Notes: generated from the sequence alone by a model not told the origin. 64,000 nucleotides of DNA from Chitinophaga japonensis (GCF_007830125.1 NZ_VLLG01000002.1:1682550-1746549); one strand, 5' to 3'; positions 1 through 8,253 are shown, numbered from the stretch's first letter. Translations and numbers: made by a program.

Positions 1-1
1 C

Positions 2-526
2 CTGCTGGGCTACAGCATGGGCGGGCGCCTGGCCCTGTGCCTGGCCGCTGCTATGGCGCCGCAGTTGCAGCACCTGGTGCTGCTGGCGCCCGATGGCATC
101 AGGAACAATCCCTGGCATATGTTTGTGACCCGTACGGTATTGGGCCGTCGTCTTTTTAAATACTTCACCTGGCATCCGCAACTGTTTTTCTGGCTCTTGC
201 TCACCGTGCGCAAACTGGGGTGGCTGAATGAAAGCATTTACAAGTTCGCTTTTTTCAGCATGGACAAGCTGGATAAGCGCCTGCTGGTGTACAAGGTGTG
301 GATGTGCATGCGCAGGATGCTGCCGGACCTTAAAAAGGTCAAACGCCTGCTGGCGCAATACCATATTCCCACCCTGCTCATTTATGGCAAATATGACCGT
401 ATTATGCCGGCCGTGCTGGGCCGACGCCTGGCAGACGGCTCCATTAAAGGAGAGATACTGGTGCTCAATAAAGGGCATCAGCTCATGTCCGAAGAACTGG
501 GTAAAGAGATCATGTTAAAAATATGA
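2..526 (+). CDS. Alpha/beta hydrolase, 3' part (cut by window start)
   Basis: This is the C-terminal 174 residues of an alpha/beta-hydrolase-fold protein; its 5' end lies before the window. The visible frame opens with the nucleophile elbow GYSMGG, where Ser is the expected nucleophile. A late strand carries the acid-type motif LLIYGKYDRIMP with an Asp, and NKGHQLM near the C terminus supplies the expected catalytic His, so the triad looks intact. The middle part is rich in aromatic and basic residues and probably forms the lid. The substrate cannot be told from sequence. A glycosyltransferase gene begins about 35 bases downstream on the same strand, so the two may be co-transcribed. Confidence 0.8.
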   Translation: MLGYSMGGRLALCLAAAMAPQLQHLVLLAPDGIRNNPWHMFVTRTVLGRRLFKYFTWHPQLFFWLLLTVRKLGWLNESIYKFAFFSMDKLDKRLLVYKVWMCMRRMLPDLKKVKRLLAQYHIPTLLIYGKYDRIMPAVLGRRLADGSIKGEILVLNKGHQLMSEELGKEIMLKI

Positions 527-560
527 TATACTTTTGACCCCCGTTGCAAGGGACATGGCT

Positions 561-1703
561 ATGAACATTTTGCTTGTTATAATAGGGTTGCTGGGCGCCG
601 GTTACGGCCTGCTGCTGCTGTGGTATGGCCTCGGCTGGAAGCGGTTGCCCGTCTTTTCACCGGCTGCGCCGGTAAGCGGGCGTACCCGCGTCACCGTTAT
701 TATACCTGCAAGGGATGAGGCGCAGAACCTGCCGCCCCTGCTGGAGGCCCTGCAACGGCAAACCTATCCTGCGGAGCTGCTGGAGATCATAGTGATAGAT
801 GATTTCTCTGCGGATAATACCGAGCAGGTGGTCCGTGATTTCCCCGCAGCCAATGTACGGTTGCTGCGCCTGTCCGATCACCTGGACCGGGAGCAGCGCC
901 TGAACTCCTTCAAGAAAAAAGCCATTGAAATAGCCGTAGGCCAGGCTACCGGTGCGCTAATTGTAACCACGGACGCGGACTGCGTTATGGGCCCGCAGTG
1001 GATGGAAACCCTGGTGCAGTACTACGAAACCCACGGGCGCAAATTTATTGCCGCCCCGGTGAGCTTTTACCAGGAGCGGAACTTTTTCAAGATACTGCAG
1101 TCCCTCGATTTTATGAACATGCAGGGCATTACCGGCGCGGTCACGCAATTGAAGATCGGCACTATGTGCAACGGCGCCAACCTGGCCTATGAAAAAGCAG
1201 TGTTTTATGAAGTGGGCGGCTTTAGTGGTATTGACAATATTGCTTCCGGCGACGACATGCTGCTGATGTATAAGGTATACCGCAGGTACCCGGATGGTAT
1301 TGGTTATCTCAAAAATGAGGCGGCCATTGTGCGCACGCTGCCTGTGGATACCTTAAAAGCGTTTATGCATCAGCGTATTCGCTGGTCGTCCAAGGCGGAC
1401 AAGTATGACGACAAGCGCCTTACCTGGATGCTGGCCGTGGTGTACCTCTGGAATGCCGCGCTGCTGCTGATGGGAATAGCGGCGGTGTTTTTCCCCCTGT
1501 GGTGGTACTGGCTGCTGATATTTTTGCTGTTTAAAATAACCGTGGAGTTGTATTTCATGGTGCCGGTGGCCCGCTTCTTCGGGAAAACCACTTTCCTGCT
1601 ATGGGTGATCCCGGGCCAGTTGTTCCACATCCCCTACATTGTAATAGCAGGCTGGCTGGGTAAGTTTGGTACTTACCAGTGGAAGGGACGAACGGTTAAT
1701 TAA
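561..1703 (+). CDS. Membrane-associated family 2 glycosyltransferase
   Basis: A 380-residue inverting glycosyltransferase of family GT2 that should use a nucleotide sugar at the inner face of the cytoplasmic membrane. In order it shows an N-terminal membrane segment, the GT-A start VTVIIPARDE near residue 43, the DDFSADNT strand, the metal-binding TDAD near 138, GDD near 230, an acceptor-side QRIRW motif near 275, and about three C-terminal membrane segments. This order resembles hyaluronan/chitin-synthase-like and lipid glycosylating enzymes. I chose the ATG at 561 because an AAGGGA lies seven bases before it; ATG 555 and TTG 534 are in-frame alternatives. The acceptor is unknown. Confidence 0.82.
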   Translation: MNILLVIIGLLGAGYGLLLLWYGLGWKRLPVFSPAAPVSGRTRVTVIIPARDEAQNLPPLLEALQRQTYPAELLEIIVIDDFSADNTEQVVRDFPAANVRLLRLSDHLDREQRLNSFKKKAIEIAVGQATGALIVTTDADCVMGPQWMETLVQYYETHGRKFIAAPVSFYQERNFFKILQSLDFMNMQGITGAVTQLKIGTMCNGANLAYEKAVFYEVGGFSGIDNIASGDDMLLMYKVYRRYPDGIGYLKNEAAIVRTLPVDTLKAFMHQRIRWSSKADKYDDKRLTWMLAVVYLWNAALLLMGIAAVFFPLWWYWLLIFLLFKITVELYFMVPVARFFGKTTFLLWVIPGQLFHIPYIVIAGWLGKFGTYQWKGRTVN

Positions 1704-1800
1704 TAATTAACAGTTAATAATTAATAATACCTGTAGCACTTGTGTTTCGCTAAAACACCGGCATTACGATTATTAATTGTTAATTCTTAATTATTAATTG
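1696..1800. repeat. Long AT-rich intergenic inverted repeat between convergent genes
   Basis: The arm at 1696-1728 and the arm at 1769-1800 are reverse complements with only a few mismatches over about 30 bases. Each arm is itself built from short TTAATAATTAA-like units. The roughly 40-base spacer is mixed sequence. The repeat overlaps the last codons of both flanking genes, which converge here, and probably forms a bidirectional transcription stop. It is one of several elements in the window with this architecture. Confidence 0.7.
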
Positions 1801-2964
1801 CTTCAACTGCTCCGCAATCAATACAAACCAGATCACACTGCAAAACACCGCTTTCACCGCATAAGGTTCTACATACGTTCTTGCCAGTTTGTACGGAAAA
1901 ATCAGGTCCGTGGAGGAGAAGGAGGTGCACACCAGTGCCAGCAGCAGCAGCACCAGGTGAAAACCGCCGGGCCGCTGGGTAAAATACCAGATAGCGATGC
2001 CGGTCATGGCAATGATATACGTAGGCGATTCTCCTTTATGATTAAAGATCACCACCCAGATCAGCACAGAGGCCAGCATCAGCAGCCGGAACAGGGGCTG
2101 TCGCCAGGCGCGGACACGCAGCAGCGGCAGGCAGAACAACCCTGCCCCCAGCAGTACGAACACCTGTTTGTTCATATCAAATCCAAACCAGGTATGCCAC
2201 CACCCGTACAGCGACACCCCGTAAGAGGCGCCATGGTCCGCCGTTAGCAGGTCGCCCCAGCTTTTATAGAGGAACTGCAGTTGCGCCGGGGACACCACCA
2301 GCAGCGGCATCAGCCCCAGTACGATCAGCCAGCACAGCGTGGCGATGGCCGCTTTCCAGCGGGAAGGGTACAGCAGGAACAGGGCAAAGGCCACAACGCC
2401 GAACAGCTTGATGTACACCGTCACAACGATCAGCAGCGCCGCCCACCAGGGCCGGTCGTTTTCCAGCAGGTGCCAGGCCAGTATCAGCAGGCCGGCTATC
2501 AGCACATTGGTTTGCGAGCTGGTAAGGGAGATCATGGTTTCTATCAGGATAAAGAGCAGCAGCAGGTTAAAGCGCTCTTTTGCCACCGGCAGCCTGCGCA
2601 GCGCTGCCAGCAGCACGATCATATTCAGCAGGTTGAAGAGGATCAGCCCCGGCAGGTCCGGCAGCCAGGCGAAAAGCCCCATCCATAAGGCAAAGGAGGG
2701 GCTGTATTTATATACATCGTAATGCTCCGCCGGGTAGTGCGTATAAAGGTCCTGGTAATGCAGCAGGTGGAAGAAGGATTGCTTGAAGATCACAAAGTTG
2801 TTGTAACGGGTCCATTGCTCCATATCCTGTGAGCTGAACCAGGCATGGCAGGATATGCCTGCCGCCATCAGCAGGAAGAACAGGAACAGGTAACGTACAG
2901 GAAGCAACGAGATTTTTTCTCCCAGGTTGATAAAGAACTTGGCCGGCTGTTGATGTTTGTCCAT
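1780..2964 (-). CDS. Polytopic membrane protein, GT87/DUF2029-like glycosyltransferase
   Basis: A 394-residue protein with about nine to ten hydrophobic segments. It resembles the GT87 (DUF2029) family of polyprenyl-phosphate-mannose-type glycosyltransferases: an N-terminal membrane helix, then a long periplasmic-type loop with DLYTHYPAEHYDVYKYSPSF, where a KYSP/YPP-like motif is typical, then many membrane segments. Such enzymes transfer sugars on the outer face of the membrane from lipid-linked donors. I took ATG 2964 as the start; a TTG at 2988 would add eight residues. A GGAGG lies 15 bases before the ATG. The family assignment is moderate and the donor unknown. Confidence 0.65.
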   Translation of the reverse strand: MDKHQQPAKFFINLGEKISLLPVRYLFLFFLLMAAGISCHAWFSSQDMEQWTRYNNFVIFKQSFFHLLHYQDLYTHYPAEHYDVYKYSPSFALWMGLFAWLPDLPGLILFNLLNMIVLLAALRRLPVAKERFNLLLLFILIETMISLTSSQTNVLIAGLLILAWHLLENDRPWWAALLIVVTVYIKLFGVVAFALFLLYPSRWKAAIATLCWLIVLGLMPLLVVSPAQLQFLYKSWGDLLTADHGASYGVSLYGWWHTWFGFDMNKQVFVLLGAGLFCLPLLRVRAWRQPLFRLLMLASVLIWVVIFNHKGESPTYIIAMTGIAIWYFTQRPGGFHLVLLLLALVCTSFSSTDLIFPYKLARTYVEPYAVKAVFCSVIWFVLIAEQLKQLIIKN

Positions 2965-3118
2965 AGGGTGATAGAATGTCCTCCACAATACGCAGCAGAG
3001 TTTGTAACTTACTGCGCAGCAATGATAGAAATTTTTCAGAACTTAAGCATTTCAATTTTTAATCATTCATCCCGCCGCTAACATACGGTCCTCTTTCAGC
3101 CGCCAGGCATGGAAGCGC

Positions 3119-4213
3119 TTGCTGCGCAACAAGGGCGCGGTGGCCGGGCTCGGCCTGATAACGCTGGCCGTGCTGGTCAGCATTACGGCCTACTGGATAG
3201 CGCCGGACAGCACGCCTTATGCCAACCGCATGGTGCTGGAAATAAGCGGGCAGCGCCCGGGTTTCCGCATTACCATGCTGGCCCTGCAGAAGGAGCGCAC
3301 GGTGCCGCAGGCCGGATTTTTTGAACGGCTGCTGTACGGCCGGGAGGCGCCGCTCACTTATGTGCCTGTACGTAAATGGCGCTTTGCCGGTAACGGGATC
3401 GTAGTGCAAAAGTACGTGGATGAAGAAACGGTCATAGCGGAGCATTACAGCCTGGCTAAAGTGTGGTATGGCCGGGAGCAGCCCTTGCAGGAGCCGGCTG
3501 AAGTGATCCGGCAGCGCATTGCAGAGGAGCGCATCATCAGTAAAACCTACTGGCTGGGCACAGACCGTTTTGGCCGTGATATCCTGAGCCGCCTGCTGGT
3601 GGGCACCCGGGTTAGCCTCAGCGTAGGCTGCATAGCGGTGATCATTTCCCTCAGTATCGGGGTGCTGCTGGGCGCCTTGGCCGGTTATTTCCGCGGCCGC
3701 ACGGACGATGTGGTGATGTGGCTGATCAACGTGATCTGGTCGGTACCTACGCTGCTGCTGGTATTTGCCATCACGCTGGCGCTGGGCAAGGGCTTCTGGC
3801 AGGTGTTCATTGCCGTGGGGCTCACCATGTGGGTACAGGTGGCCCGTATTATCCGCGGGCAGGTAATGGCCCTGCGCGAGCTGCAGTTTGTGGAAGCAGC
3901 CCGGGCGCTGGGATACGGTCATGGGCGCATTATCGCCCGGCATATCCTGCCCAATATCATGGGCCCGGTAATGGTGGTGGCGGCCGGCAATTTTGCCACG
4001 GCTATCGTGGTAGAGGCCGGCCTGAGCTTCCTGGGGGTAGGGGTACAGCCGCCACAGCCTTCCTGGGGCCTGATGATCAAGGAGAACTACAATTTCATTA
4101 TTACCCACAACCCGCTGCTGGCCCTGGCGCCCGGGGTGGCCATTATGCTGATGGTGCTGGCCTTTAACCTGCTGGGCAATGGTTTACGGGACGCCATGGA
4201 CGTAAGAGGGTGA
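3119..4213 (+). CDS. ABC transporter permease, Opp/Dpp C type
   Basis: An inner-membrane permease of the peptide/nickel (DppC/OppC) family. One membrane helix opens the protein, an extended loop of about 130 residues follows, and then the conserved core begins at DRFGRDILSRLLVGTRVSL. The cytoplasmic EAA loop is clear: EAARALGYGHGRIIARHILPN is split over this region and is the site that docks the ATPase. The closing segment GLSFLGVGVQPPQPSWG is typical of the family. The typical N-terminal QAWKRLLRNKGA begins before the first possible TTG (3119), and no ATG, GTG or TTG exists upstream in frame back to the stop at 3044. An ATA at 3083 would give a normal N terminus. No partner permease, binding protein or ATPase gene is adjacent. 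Confidence 0.85.
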   Translation: MLRNKGAVAGLGLITLAVLVSITAYWIAPDSTPYANRMVLEISGQRPGFRITMLALQKERTVPQAGFFERLLYGREAPLTYVPVRKWRFAGNGIVVQKYVDEETVIAEHYSLAKVWYGREQPLQEPAEVIRQRIAEERIISKTYWLGTDRFGRDILSRLLVGTRVSLSVGCIAVIISLSIGVLLGALAGYFRGRTDDVVMWLINVIWSVPTLLLVFAITLALGKGFWQVFIAVGLTMWVQVARIIRGQVMALRELQFVEAARALGYGHGRIIARHILPNIMGPVMVVAAGNFATAIVVEAGLSFLGVGVQPPQPSWGLMIKENYNFIITHNPLLALAPGVAIMLMVLAFNLLGNGLRDAMDVRG

Positions 4214-4276
4214 AATTTGCATAGTATTATAAAATAATATAATTTTATGCAAATCCTCAATTCTTAACAGAAGACT

Positions 4277-4708
4277 ATGCCTATCAGATCATATCTTTTA
4301 GCCTGCTGTGCGCTCCTGCTGCTCACTGTTACCGCCTGCAAGAAAAAAAAAGGCTCCGGCGGAGATCCTGCTCCCCAGGAGGAGCTGATCAAAGCCACGC
4401 TGGATGGTGTGGCAGAAGGTAGCTATACCGCATCCCCCGGCGCCACCTATCCATTTACCATCAATATCACTTCCCCGCTGCCGGCAAGCGGCGTAACCAT
4501 TAAGGTGACCGCTACTACCGACCCGGGCGGGGTGCCGGTGCCGCAGGATACGGTGCCTTCCCCGGTAAAGACCGCCACTACCACCTTCACCCTTACTGAC
4601 CTGGAGCCGATCCGGACCGTGAAGGTGATCGTGACCATCGCCTCCGTCAGCAATCCTAACAACCAGTTGATCAAAGAATTCTGGATCACGAATAAATCCG
4701 ACGAATAA
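4277..4708 (+). CDS. Small lipoprotein of unknown function
   Basis: A 143-residue predicted lipoprotein. The signal peptide runs through a hydrophobic LLLLTV stretch to the lipobox TVTAC, with the modified Cys followed by a run of lysines and a Gly/Ser linker. The mature part is rich in Thr, Val and Pro and alternates in a beta-strand pattern, suggesting an immunoglobulin-like or other beta-sandwich fold displayed in the periplasm or on the surface. I do not recognise a named family. Its codon use matches its neighbours. A hairpin directly after its stop (4711-4743) could end its transcript. Confidence 0.7.
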   Translation: MPIRSYLLACCALLLLTVTACKKKKGSGGDPAPQEELIKATLDGVAEGSYTASPGATYPFTINITSPLPASGVTIKVTATTDPGGVPVPQDTVPSPVKTATTTFTLTDLEPIRTVKVIVTIASVSNPNNQLIKEFWITNKSDE

Positions 4709-4710
4709 GC

Positions 4711-4743
4711 ATGTGCAATGTGCAGGTCCGCACATTTGCACAT
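4711..4743 (+). terminator. Hairpin after lipoprotein gene
   Basis: A 13-base arm ATGTGCAATGTGC (4711-4723) pairs with 4730-4743 with a single bulged T, leaving a six-base loop. It starts two bases after the lipoprotein stop codon and lacks an immediate long T tract. It may end the upstream transcript, and its right arm runs into the promoter of the next gene. Confidence 0.5.
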
Positions 4744-4749
4744 TAGTTT

Positions 4750-4757
4750 TACTTTTG
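4750..4757 (+). promoter_or_regulatory. Promoter -7 box TACTTTTG, nearly leaderless gene
   Basis: An exact match to the Bacteroidota -7 consensus TAnnTTTG. The ATG of the GT4 gene at 4762 begins four bases after it, so transcription should start at or near the start codon. The TTTG at 4735 is closer than usual for a -33 box. A close copy of this module stands before gldC at 5882. Confidence 0.5.
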
Positions 4758-4761
4758 CTCC

Positions 4762-5877
4762 ATGACCATCGGAGTGAGCGCCGTATCCATCCCGGAGGAT
4801 ACGCCTGCAGACAGTAACAATGCCTATACGGAAATAGTGCTGCGCATGTGCGCGCGCCATCCTGAACATTCCTTTATCCTGTTTTTTGACCGGCCCGTAC
4901 CGCCGCAGCTATCCCTGCCAGTCAACGCCACGCCCGTAGTGCTGCCATTGAAAGGCAATGCACGCTGGCGCCGCCGCTGGTGGTGGCAATGGCAGTTGCA
5001 CCGTGCGCTGCTGCGCCACCGCCCGGCTGTTTTCCTGGCCATGGACGGCATGCTGCCGCTGCGCAGCCGGATACCCGCCGTGCTTTTTATAAATGACCTT
5101 TCCTTTTTACAAGGCGCGGCCGGCATGCCGGGGAAATGGCAGCGCTACCTGCAGCGGCAAACGGTGCAGTATGTTGACAAAGCGCAAAAGGTGCTCCTGC
5201 TCACAGGTGCCCTCCGGCAGGCATTACTGGAATATGCGCCCGCCGCGGCCGGCAAGCTCCGGGTACTGCCTGCCGCCGTGCATGAAAGCTACCACCCCCT
5301 TTCCTGGGAAGAGCGGGAAGCGGTGAAGCAGCAGTATACCAATGGTGTGGAATATTTCATCGTAACAGGGGCATTGCATCCACGCAACAACATTACGCCG
5401 CTGCTAAAGGCATTCTCTGCACTGAAACGCCGCCTGCATTCCAATATGAAGCTGGTGCTGGCCGGCAGCCCAACGCCCGCCGGCCTGGAAATAGCCGACA
5501 GCCTGCGCACCTACCGCTTCCGGCAGGATGTGGTATGGCTGCAGGAGCCGGACCAGGCTGCGCTGGCGCAGCTTACTGCCGCCGCCTACGCCATGATATA
5601 CACTACCCGCCTCGCCGGCACGGCCCTGCCGGTATACGCCGCCCTGCAATGCGAAGTGCCGGTCATTGCCCTGGACGGCCCGGCTGCCCGGGAAGCCGGT
5701 AAAGACGCCCTCCTGTACGCCGATCCCCGGCGCCAGGAGGACCTGGCCGACAAGCTTTGCCTGCTCTATAAGGATGAGCAGCTCCGCGCCCGCCTCCTGC
5801 AGGAAATGGCGGCGCTGCCCCGCACGGGGGGATGGGACGCCTGCGCGGATGAACTCATCTGCACATTCGCATATTAA
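4762..5877 (+). CDS. Family 4-type glycosyltransferase
   Basis: A 371-residue GT-B-fold glycosyltransferase with a less conserved N-terminal acceptor domain and a clearer C-terminal donor domain. The latter starts near YFIVTGALHPRNNI (about residue 195), continues with MKLVLAGSP, DVVWLQEPD and a short ALPVYAALQCEVPVIALDG stretch that replaces the usual G-x-x-x-E-A donor-site motif, so the E(x7)E pair is degenerate. It should transfer a sugar from a nucleotide donor on the cytoplasmic side. It stands between a lipoprotein and gldC rather than in a polysaccharide cluster. The -7 box ends four bases before the ATG, so the mRNA is probably leaderless. Confidence 0.75.
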   Translation: MTIGVSAVSIPEDTPADSNNAYTEIVLRMCARHPEHSFILFFDRPVPPQLSLPVNATPVVLPLKGNARWRRRWWWQWQLHRALLRHRPAVFLAMDGMLPLRSRIPAVLFINDLSFLQGAAGMPGKWQRYLQRQTVQYVDKAQKVLLLTGALRQALLEYAPAAAGKLRVLPAAVHESYHPLSWEEREAVKQQYTNGVEYFIVTGALHPRNNITPLLKAFSALKRRLHSNMKLVLAGSPTPAGLEIADSLRTYRFRQDVVWLQEPDQAALAQLTAAAYAMIYTTRLAGTALPVYAALQCEVPVIALDGPAAREAGKDALLYADPRRQEDLADKLCLLYKDEQLRARLLQEMAALPRTGGWDACADELICTFAY

Positions 5878-5881
5878 ACAT

Positions 5882-5889
5882 TACTTTTG
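5882..5889 (+). promoter_or_regulatory. Promoter -7 box TACTTTTG before gldC
   Basis: An exact TAnnTTTG match 20 bases before the gldC start. The preceding bases from 5860 (GCACATTCGCA then ATTA) nearly repeat those before the box at 4750, so the two promoters look like copies of one module. No clear -33 TTTG is seen. Confidence 0.5.
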
Positions 5890-5908
5890 CCTTTCGAAAT
5901 AAAAAGTT

Positions 5909-6253
5909 ATGGGTAAAACATCTACGATCCAGATCCAGGTGGGACTGGATGATAACAAAGTGCCGGAAACAATAGAGTGGACCGCGTCTGACACCACCGC
6001 CGAAAAGATGAACAAAGCCAAAGCCATGATGGTGGCCTTCTGGGATAGAACAGAATCTACCGCCCTGCGTATTGACCTCTGGACCAAGGATATGATGCTG
6101 GATGAAATGGCCGATTTTTTCTACCAGACCATGATGACCATGGCCGATACCTGGCAGCGGGCCACGCCTTACAAAGACCAGTCGGAGGAGCTCCGCGCCT
6201 TTGCAAAGGACTTCTTCCGCAAGGTGAACGAAAAGCTGAAAACGCAACAATAA
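5909..6253 (+). CDS. gldC: Gliding motility protein GldC
   Basis: A 114-residue soluble protein matching GldC of the Bacteroidota: KTSTIQIQVGLDDNKVPETI at the N terminus, then IEWTASD, an AKAMMVAFWD helix and LRIDLWTKDMMLDEMADFF. GldC has been linked to gliding in Flavobacterium, but it occurs widely in species without gliding, and its biochemical role is not settled; a GldB partner is often near but is not seen here. The protein has no signal peptide and should be cytoplasmic. It is followed after 24 bases by the YqeY-like gene, in what looks like a short operon with the CvpA-like gene. Confidence 0.9.
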   Translation: MGKTSTIQIQVGLDDNKVPETIEWTASDTTAEKMNKAKAMMVAFWDRTESTALRIDLWTKDMMLDEMADFFYQTMMTMADTWQRATPYKDQSEELRAFAKDFFRKVNEKLKTQQ

Positions 6254-6277
6254 TCCAACAGACCCAAAATAAACCGT

Positions 6278-6730
6278 ATGTCATTAGAACAGAACATCAA
6301 TGCCGCCATCAAGGCAGCCATGCTGGCTAAAAGCGAGGCGGAACTGCGTGCGCTCCGCGCTATCAAGGCCGCTATCCTGCTGGCTAAAACGGCAGAAGGC
6401 GGCAGCGGCGAACTAACGGAGGCAGAAGAATCAAAAATGCTGCAGAAGCTCGCCAAGCAGCGGAAAGACTCCCTGGACATTTTCCGGCAGCAGAACCGGG
6501 AAGACCTGGCCAAAAAAGAAGAAGAAGAACTGGAAGTGATCGAGCGTTTCCTGCCTAAACAACTGGATGAAAAGGAATTACGGGTAGCCGTTACCCATAT
6601 TATCGCAGAAACGGGAGCTACCTCCCCTGCAGACATGGGCAAGGTAATGGGCGCCGCCACCAAACAACTGGCCGGTAAAGCCGACGGCAAAGCCATTTCC
6701 GCCATCGTAAAAGAATTGCTAAGCAAATAG
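6278..6730 (+). CDS. GatB/YqeY domain protein
   Basis: A 150-residue stand-alone YqeY-type protein, related to the tail domain of the GatB subunit of tRNA-dependent amidotransferase, which binds tRNA. Visible marks are LRALRAIKAAILLAKTAEGG near residue 25, the charged helix EEEELEVIERFLPKQLDEKEL around 85-105, and the C-terminal TSPADMGKVMGAATKQLAGK with ADGKAISAIVKELL. The length is normal for the family. Its cellular role is not established; a link to tRNA or translation is inferred from the domain. The stop codon lies eight bases before the CvpA-like gene, so the two are probably coupled. Confidence 0.92.
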   Translation: MSLEQNINAAIKAAMLAKSEAELRALRAIKAAILLAKTAEGGSGELTEAEESKMLQKLAKQRKDSLDIFRQQNREDLAKKEEEELEVIERFLPKQLDEKELRVAVTHIIAETGATSPADMGKVMGAATKQLAGKADGKAISAIVKELLSK

Positions 6731-6738
6731 TCCCGCTT

Positions 6739-7281
6739 TTGGTTATCGACATCCTCTTTGCCATTATCCTGGTTATCGCTATATATAAAGGATATATGCG
6801 GGGCCTGATCGTGGCTGTGTTTTCGTTTATTGCCGTGCTGCTGGGCCTGGCGGCCGCCCTGAAGCTCACTTCCGTGGCCGCCCTCTATGCCCAGGAGCAT
6901 TGGGAGGTGCACTGGCGCTGGCTCCCGGTCCTCTGCTTCATCGTGTTGTTCCTTGGTGTGATCCTGCTGGTGCGCCTGGGCGCCGGCGCCTTACAGCAAC
7001 TGGTAGAGCTGGCCCTCCTGGGATGGCTGAACCGGCTGGGAGGGATTTTATTGTATAGTGTTATCTTTACTTTAAATTACAGTATCCTGCTGTGGATAGC
7101 GAACCAGTTGTACTGGCTGAGCCCGGAAACGAAGCTGCAGTCTGTTGTATACCCGCTTATTGCTCCGCTGGGTCCTGCCGTAATAGATGGTATGGGCAGG
7201 ATCGTACCCGTCTTTAAAGATATATTTGCCGGATTGCAGGCTTTTTTTGATAATGCAGCTAAAGAATTACAAGCTATCTAA
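6739..7281 (+). CDS. CvpA family membrane protein
   Basis: A 180-residue inner-membrane protein with four hydrophobic segments, starting VIDILFAIILVIAIYKGYMRGL, the usual opening of the CvpA (colicin V production) family. The GY-RG motif after the first helix is characteristic. The start is a TTG, eight bases after the YqeY-like stop, and no better start exists without losing the conserved first helix. In other bacteria CvpA homologues affect envelope integrity and bile or stress resistance; that role here is only an inference. Confidence 0.82.
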   Translation: MVIDILFAIILVIAIYKGYMRGLIVAVFSFIAVLLGLAAALKLTSVAALYAQEHWEVHWRWLPVLCFIVLFLGVILLVRLGAGALQQLVELALLGWLNRLGGILLYSVIFTLNYSILLWIANQLYWLSPETKLQSVVYPLIAPLGPAVIDGMGRIVPVFKDIFAGLQAFFDNAAKELQAI

Positions 7282-7297
7282 CTCGCTTCAAAGATTA

Positions 7298-7325
7298 TTT
7301 GAATTAATAAAAAGAATTATTTTAG
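7298..7325 (+). promoter_or_regulatory. Probable promoter for alpha/beta hydrolase gene
   Basis: A TTTG at 7298-7301 is followed after 16 bases by TATTTTAG at 7318-7325, one mismatch from TAnnTTTG. The gene starts 26 bases downstream. Confidence 0.4.
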
Positions 7326-7351
7326 CGCAAAATTGACTTCAAGCTTTGGCA

Positions 7352-8125
7352 ATGGATTACGAAATCAAAACACAGGGGAAGTTTAAGTATATTGAGGAAG
7401 GAGAAGGGGAGCCGCTGGTGCTGTTGCATGGACTGTTCGGTGCATTAAGTAATTTCAGGGACCTGCTGGACCATTTCCGGCAGTACAATAAAGTGGTGAT
7501 CCCGATGTTGCCTTTGTTTGATCTGAATATCCTGGAAACTACTGTCAGCGGACTGGCAAAATATGTACATAAGTTCATAGAAGCCCGGGGGTACCAGAAC
7601 GTGCACCTGCTGGGCAACTCCCTGGGGGGGCACGTAGCCCTGGTATACCTGTTGAAGCACCCTGAAGCGCCTGTAAGCTCGCTTACGCTTACCGGCAGCT
7701 CCGGCCTCTTTGAGAACGGGATGGGGGAAACATACCCGAAGCGGGGCGATTACGAATATATCCGTAAAAAGACGGAGCTCACCTTCTATGATCCGGCTAT
7801 CGCCAACAAGGAGCTCGTGGATGAAGTGTTCGAAATTGTTAATAACCGGTTAAAGGTTATCAAGATCATTGCCCTGGCCAAATCCGCCATCCGGCACAAC
7901 CTGGGGGAAGAGCTGCGGGATATTAAGATACCCACGCTGCTGGTCTGGGGGCAGAATGATACGATCACCCCGCCGATGGTAGGGGAAGAGTTCCATAACC
8001 TGATACCTAACTCGGAACTGCATTTCATTGATAAGTGCGGCCATGCGCCAATGATGGAAGTGCCAGGGGAATTCAACGTCATACTGCACGGTTTCCTGGA
8101 AAAACTGAAGAAACAGGTGAGCTGA
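7352..8125 (+). CDS. Alpha/beta fold hydrolase
   Basis: A 257-residue cytoplasmic alpha/beta hydrolase with a full set of motifs: LVLLHGLFGALSNF for the oxyanion region (near residue 25), the nucleophile elbow GNSLGGH near 88-94, the acid-site strand LLVWGQNDTITPP near 205, and the catalytic His in KCGHAPMMEVP near 235. The order and length match the MhpC/2-hydroxymuconate hydrolase-like superfamily, which includes esterases, C-C hydrolases and lyases. The substrate is not predictable. I chose ATG 7352; an in-frame TTG at 7346 would add two residues. It appears to have its own promoter and to be monocistronic. Confidence 0.85.
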   Translation: MDYEIKTQGKFKYIEEGEGEPLVLLHGLFGALSNFRDLLDHFRQYNKVVIPMLPLFDLNILETTVSGLAKYVHKFIEARGYQNVHLLGNSLGGHVALVYLLKHPEAPVSSLTLTGSSGLFENGMGETYPKRGDYEYIRKKTELTFYDPAIANKELVDEVFEIVNNRLKVIKIIALAKSAIRHNLGEELRDIKIPTLLVWGQNDTITPPMVGEEFHNLIPNSELHFIDKCGHAPMMEVPGEFNVILHGFLEKLKKQVS

Positions 8126-8169
8126 GTATCCGCCGGCGGCCTGCTGTATTCCGGGCAGCGGTTATCACC

Positions 8170-8200
8170 ATTCGTAATCCGTAATCGTCCATTCGTAATT
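8170..8200. repeat. Tandem ATTCGTAAT-like repeat (lone arm)
   Basis: Three degenerate copies of an ATTCGTAATc unit in 31 bases, in the 216-base gap between the hydrolase and CBS genes. It resembles one arm of the long inverted repeats seen elsewhere in the window, but I see no full partner arm. Confidence 0.4.
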
Positions 8201-8239
8201 AAATTACACTGCCTGCAATCTCTACGCTGTGATTAAACG

Positions 8240-8247
8240 TATCTTTG
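8240..8247 (+). promoter_or_regulatory. Promoter -7 box TATCTTTG before CBS gene
   Basis: An exact TAnnTTTG match. No clear -33 TTTG is present. The predicted 5' leader to the start at 8342 is about 90 bases and begins with a hairpin (8254-8270). Confidence 0.45.
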
Positions 8248-8253
8248 TATAGA

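Noticed and set aside
1798..2688. Plus-strand frames opposite the GT87-like gene
   Set aside because: Gln/Arg-rich translations typical of antisense reading of membrane-protein genes.
3059..4108. A 349-codon minus-strand frame opposite the permease gene
   Set aside because: Rich in Gln, His and Arg with no motif; the plus-strand EAA-loop permease explains the region.
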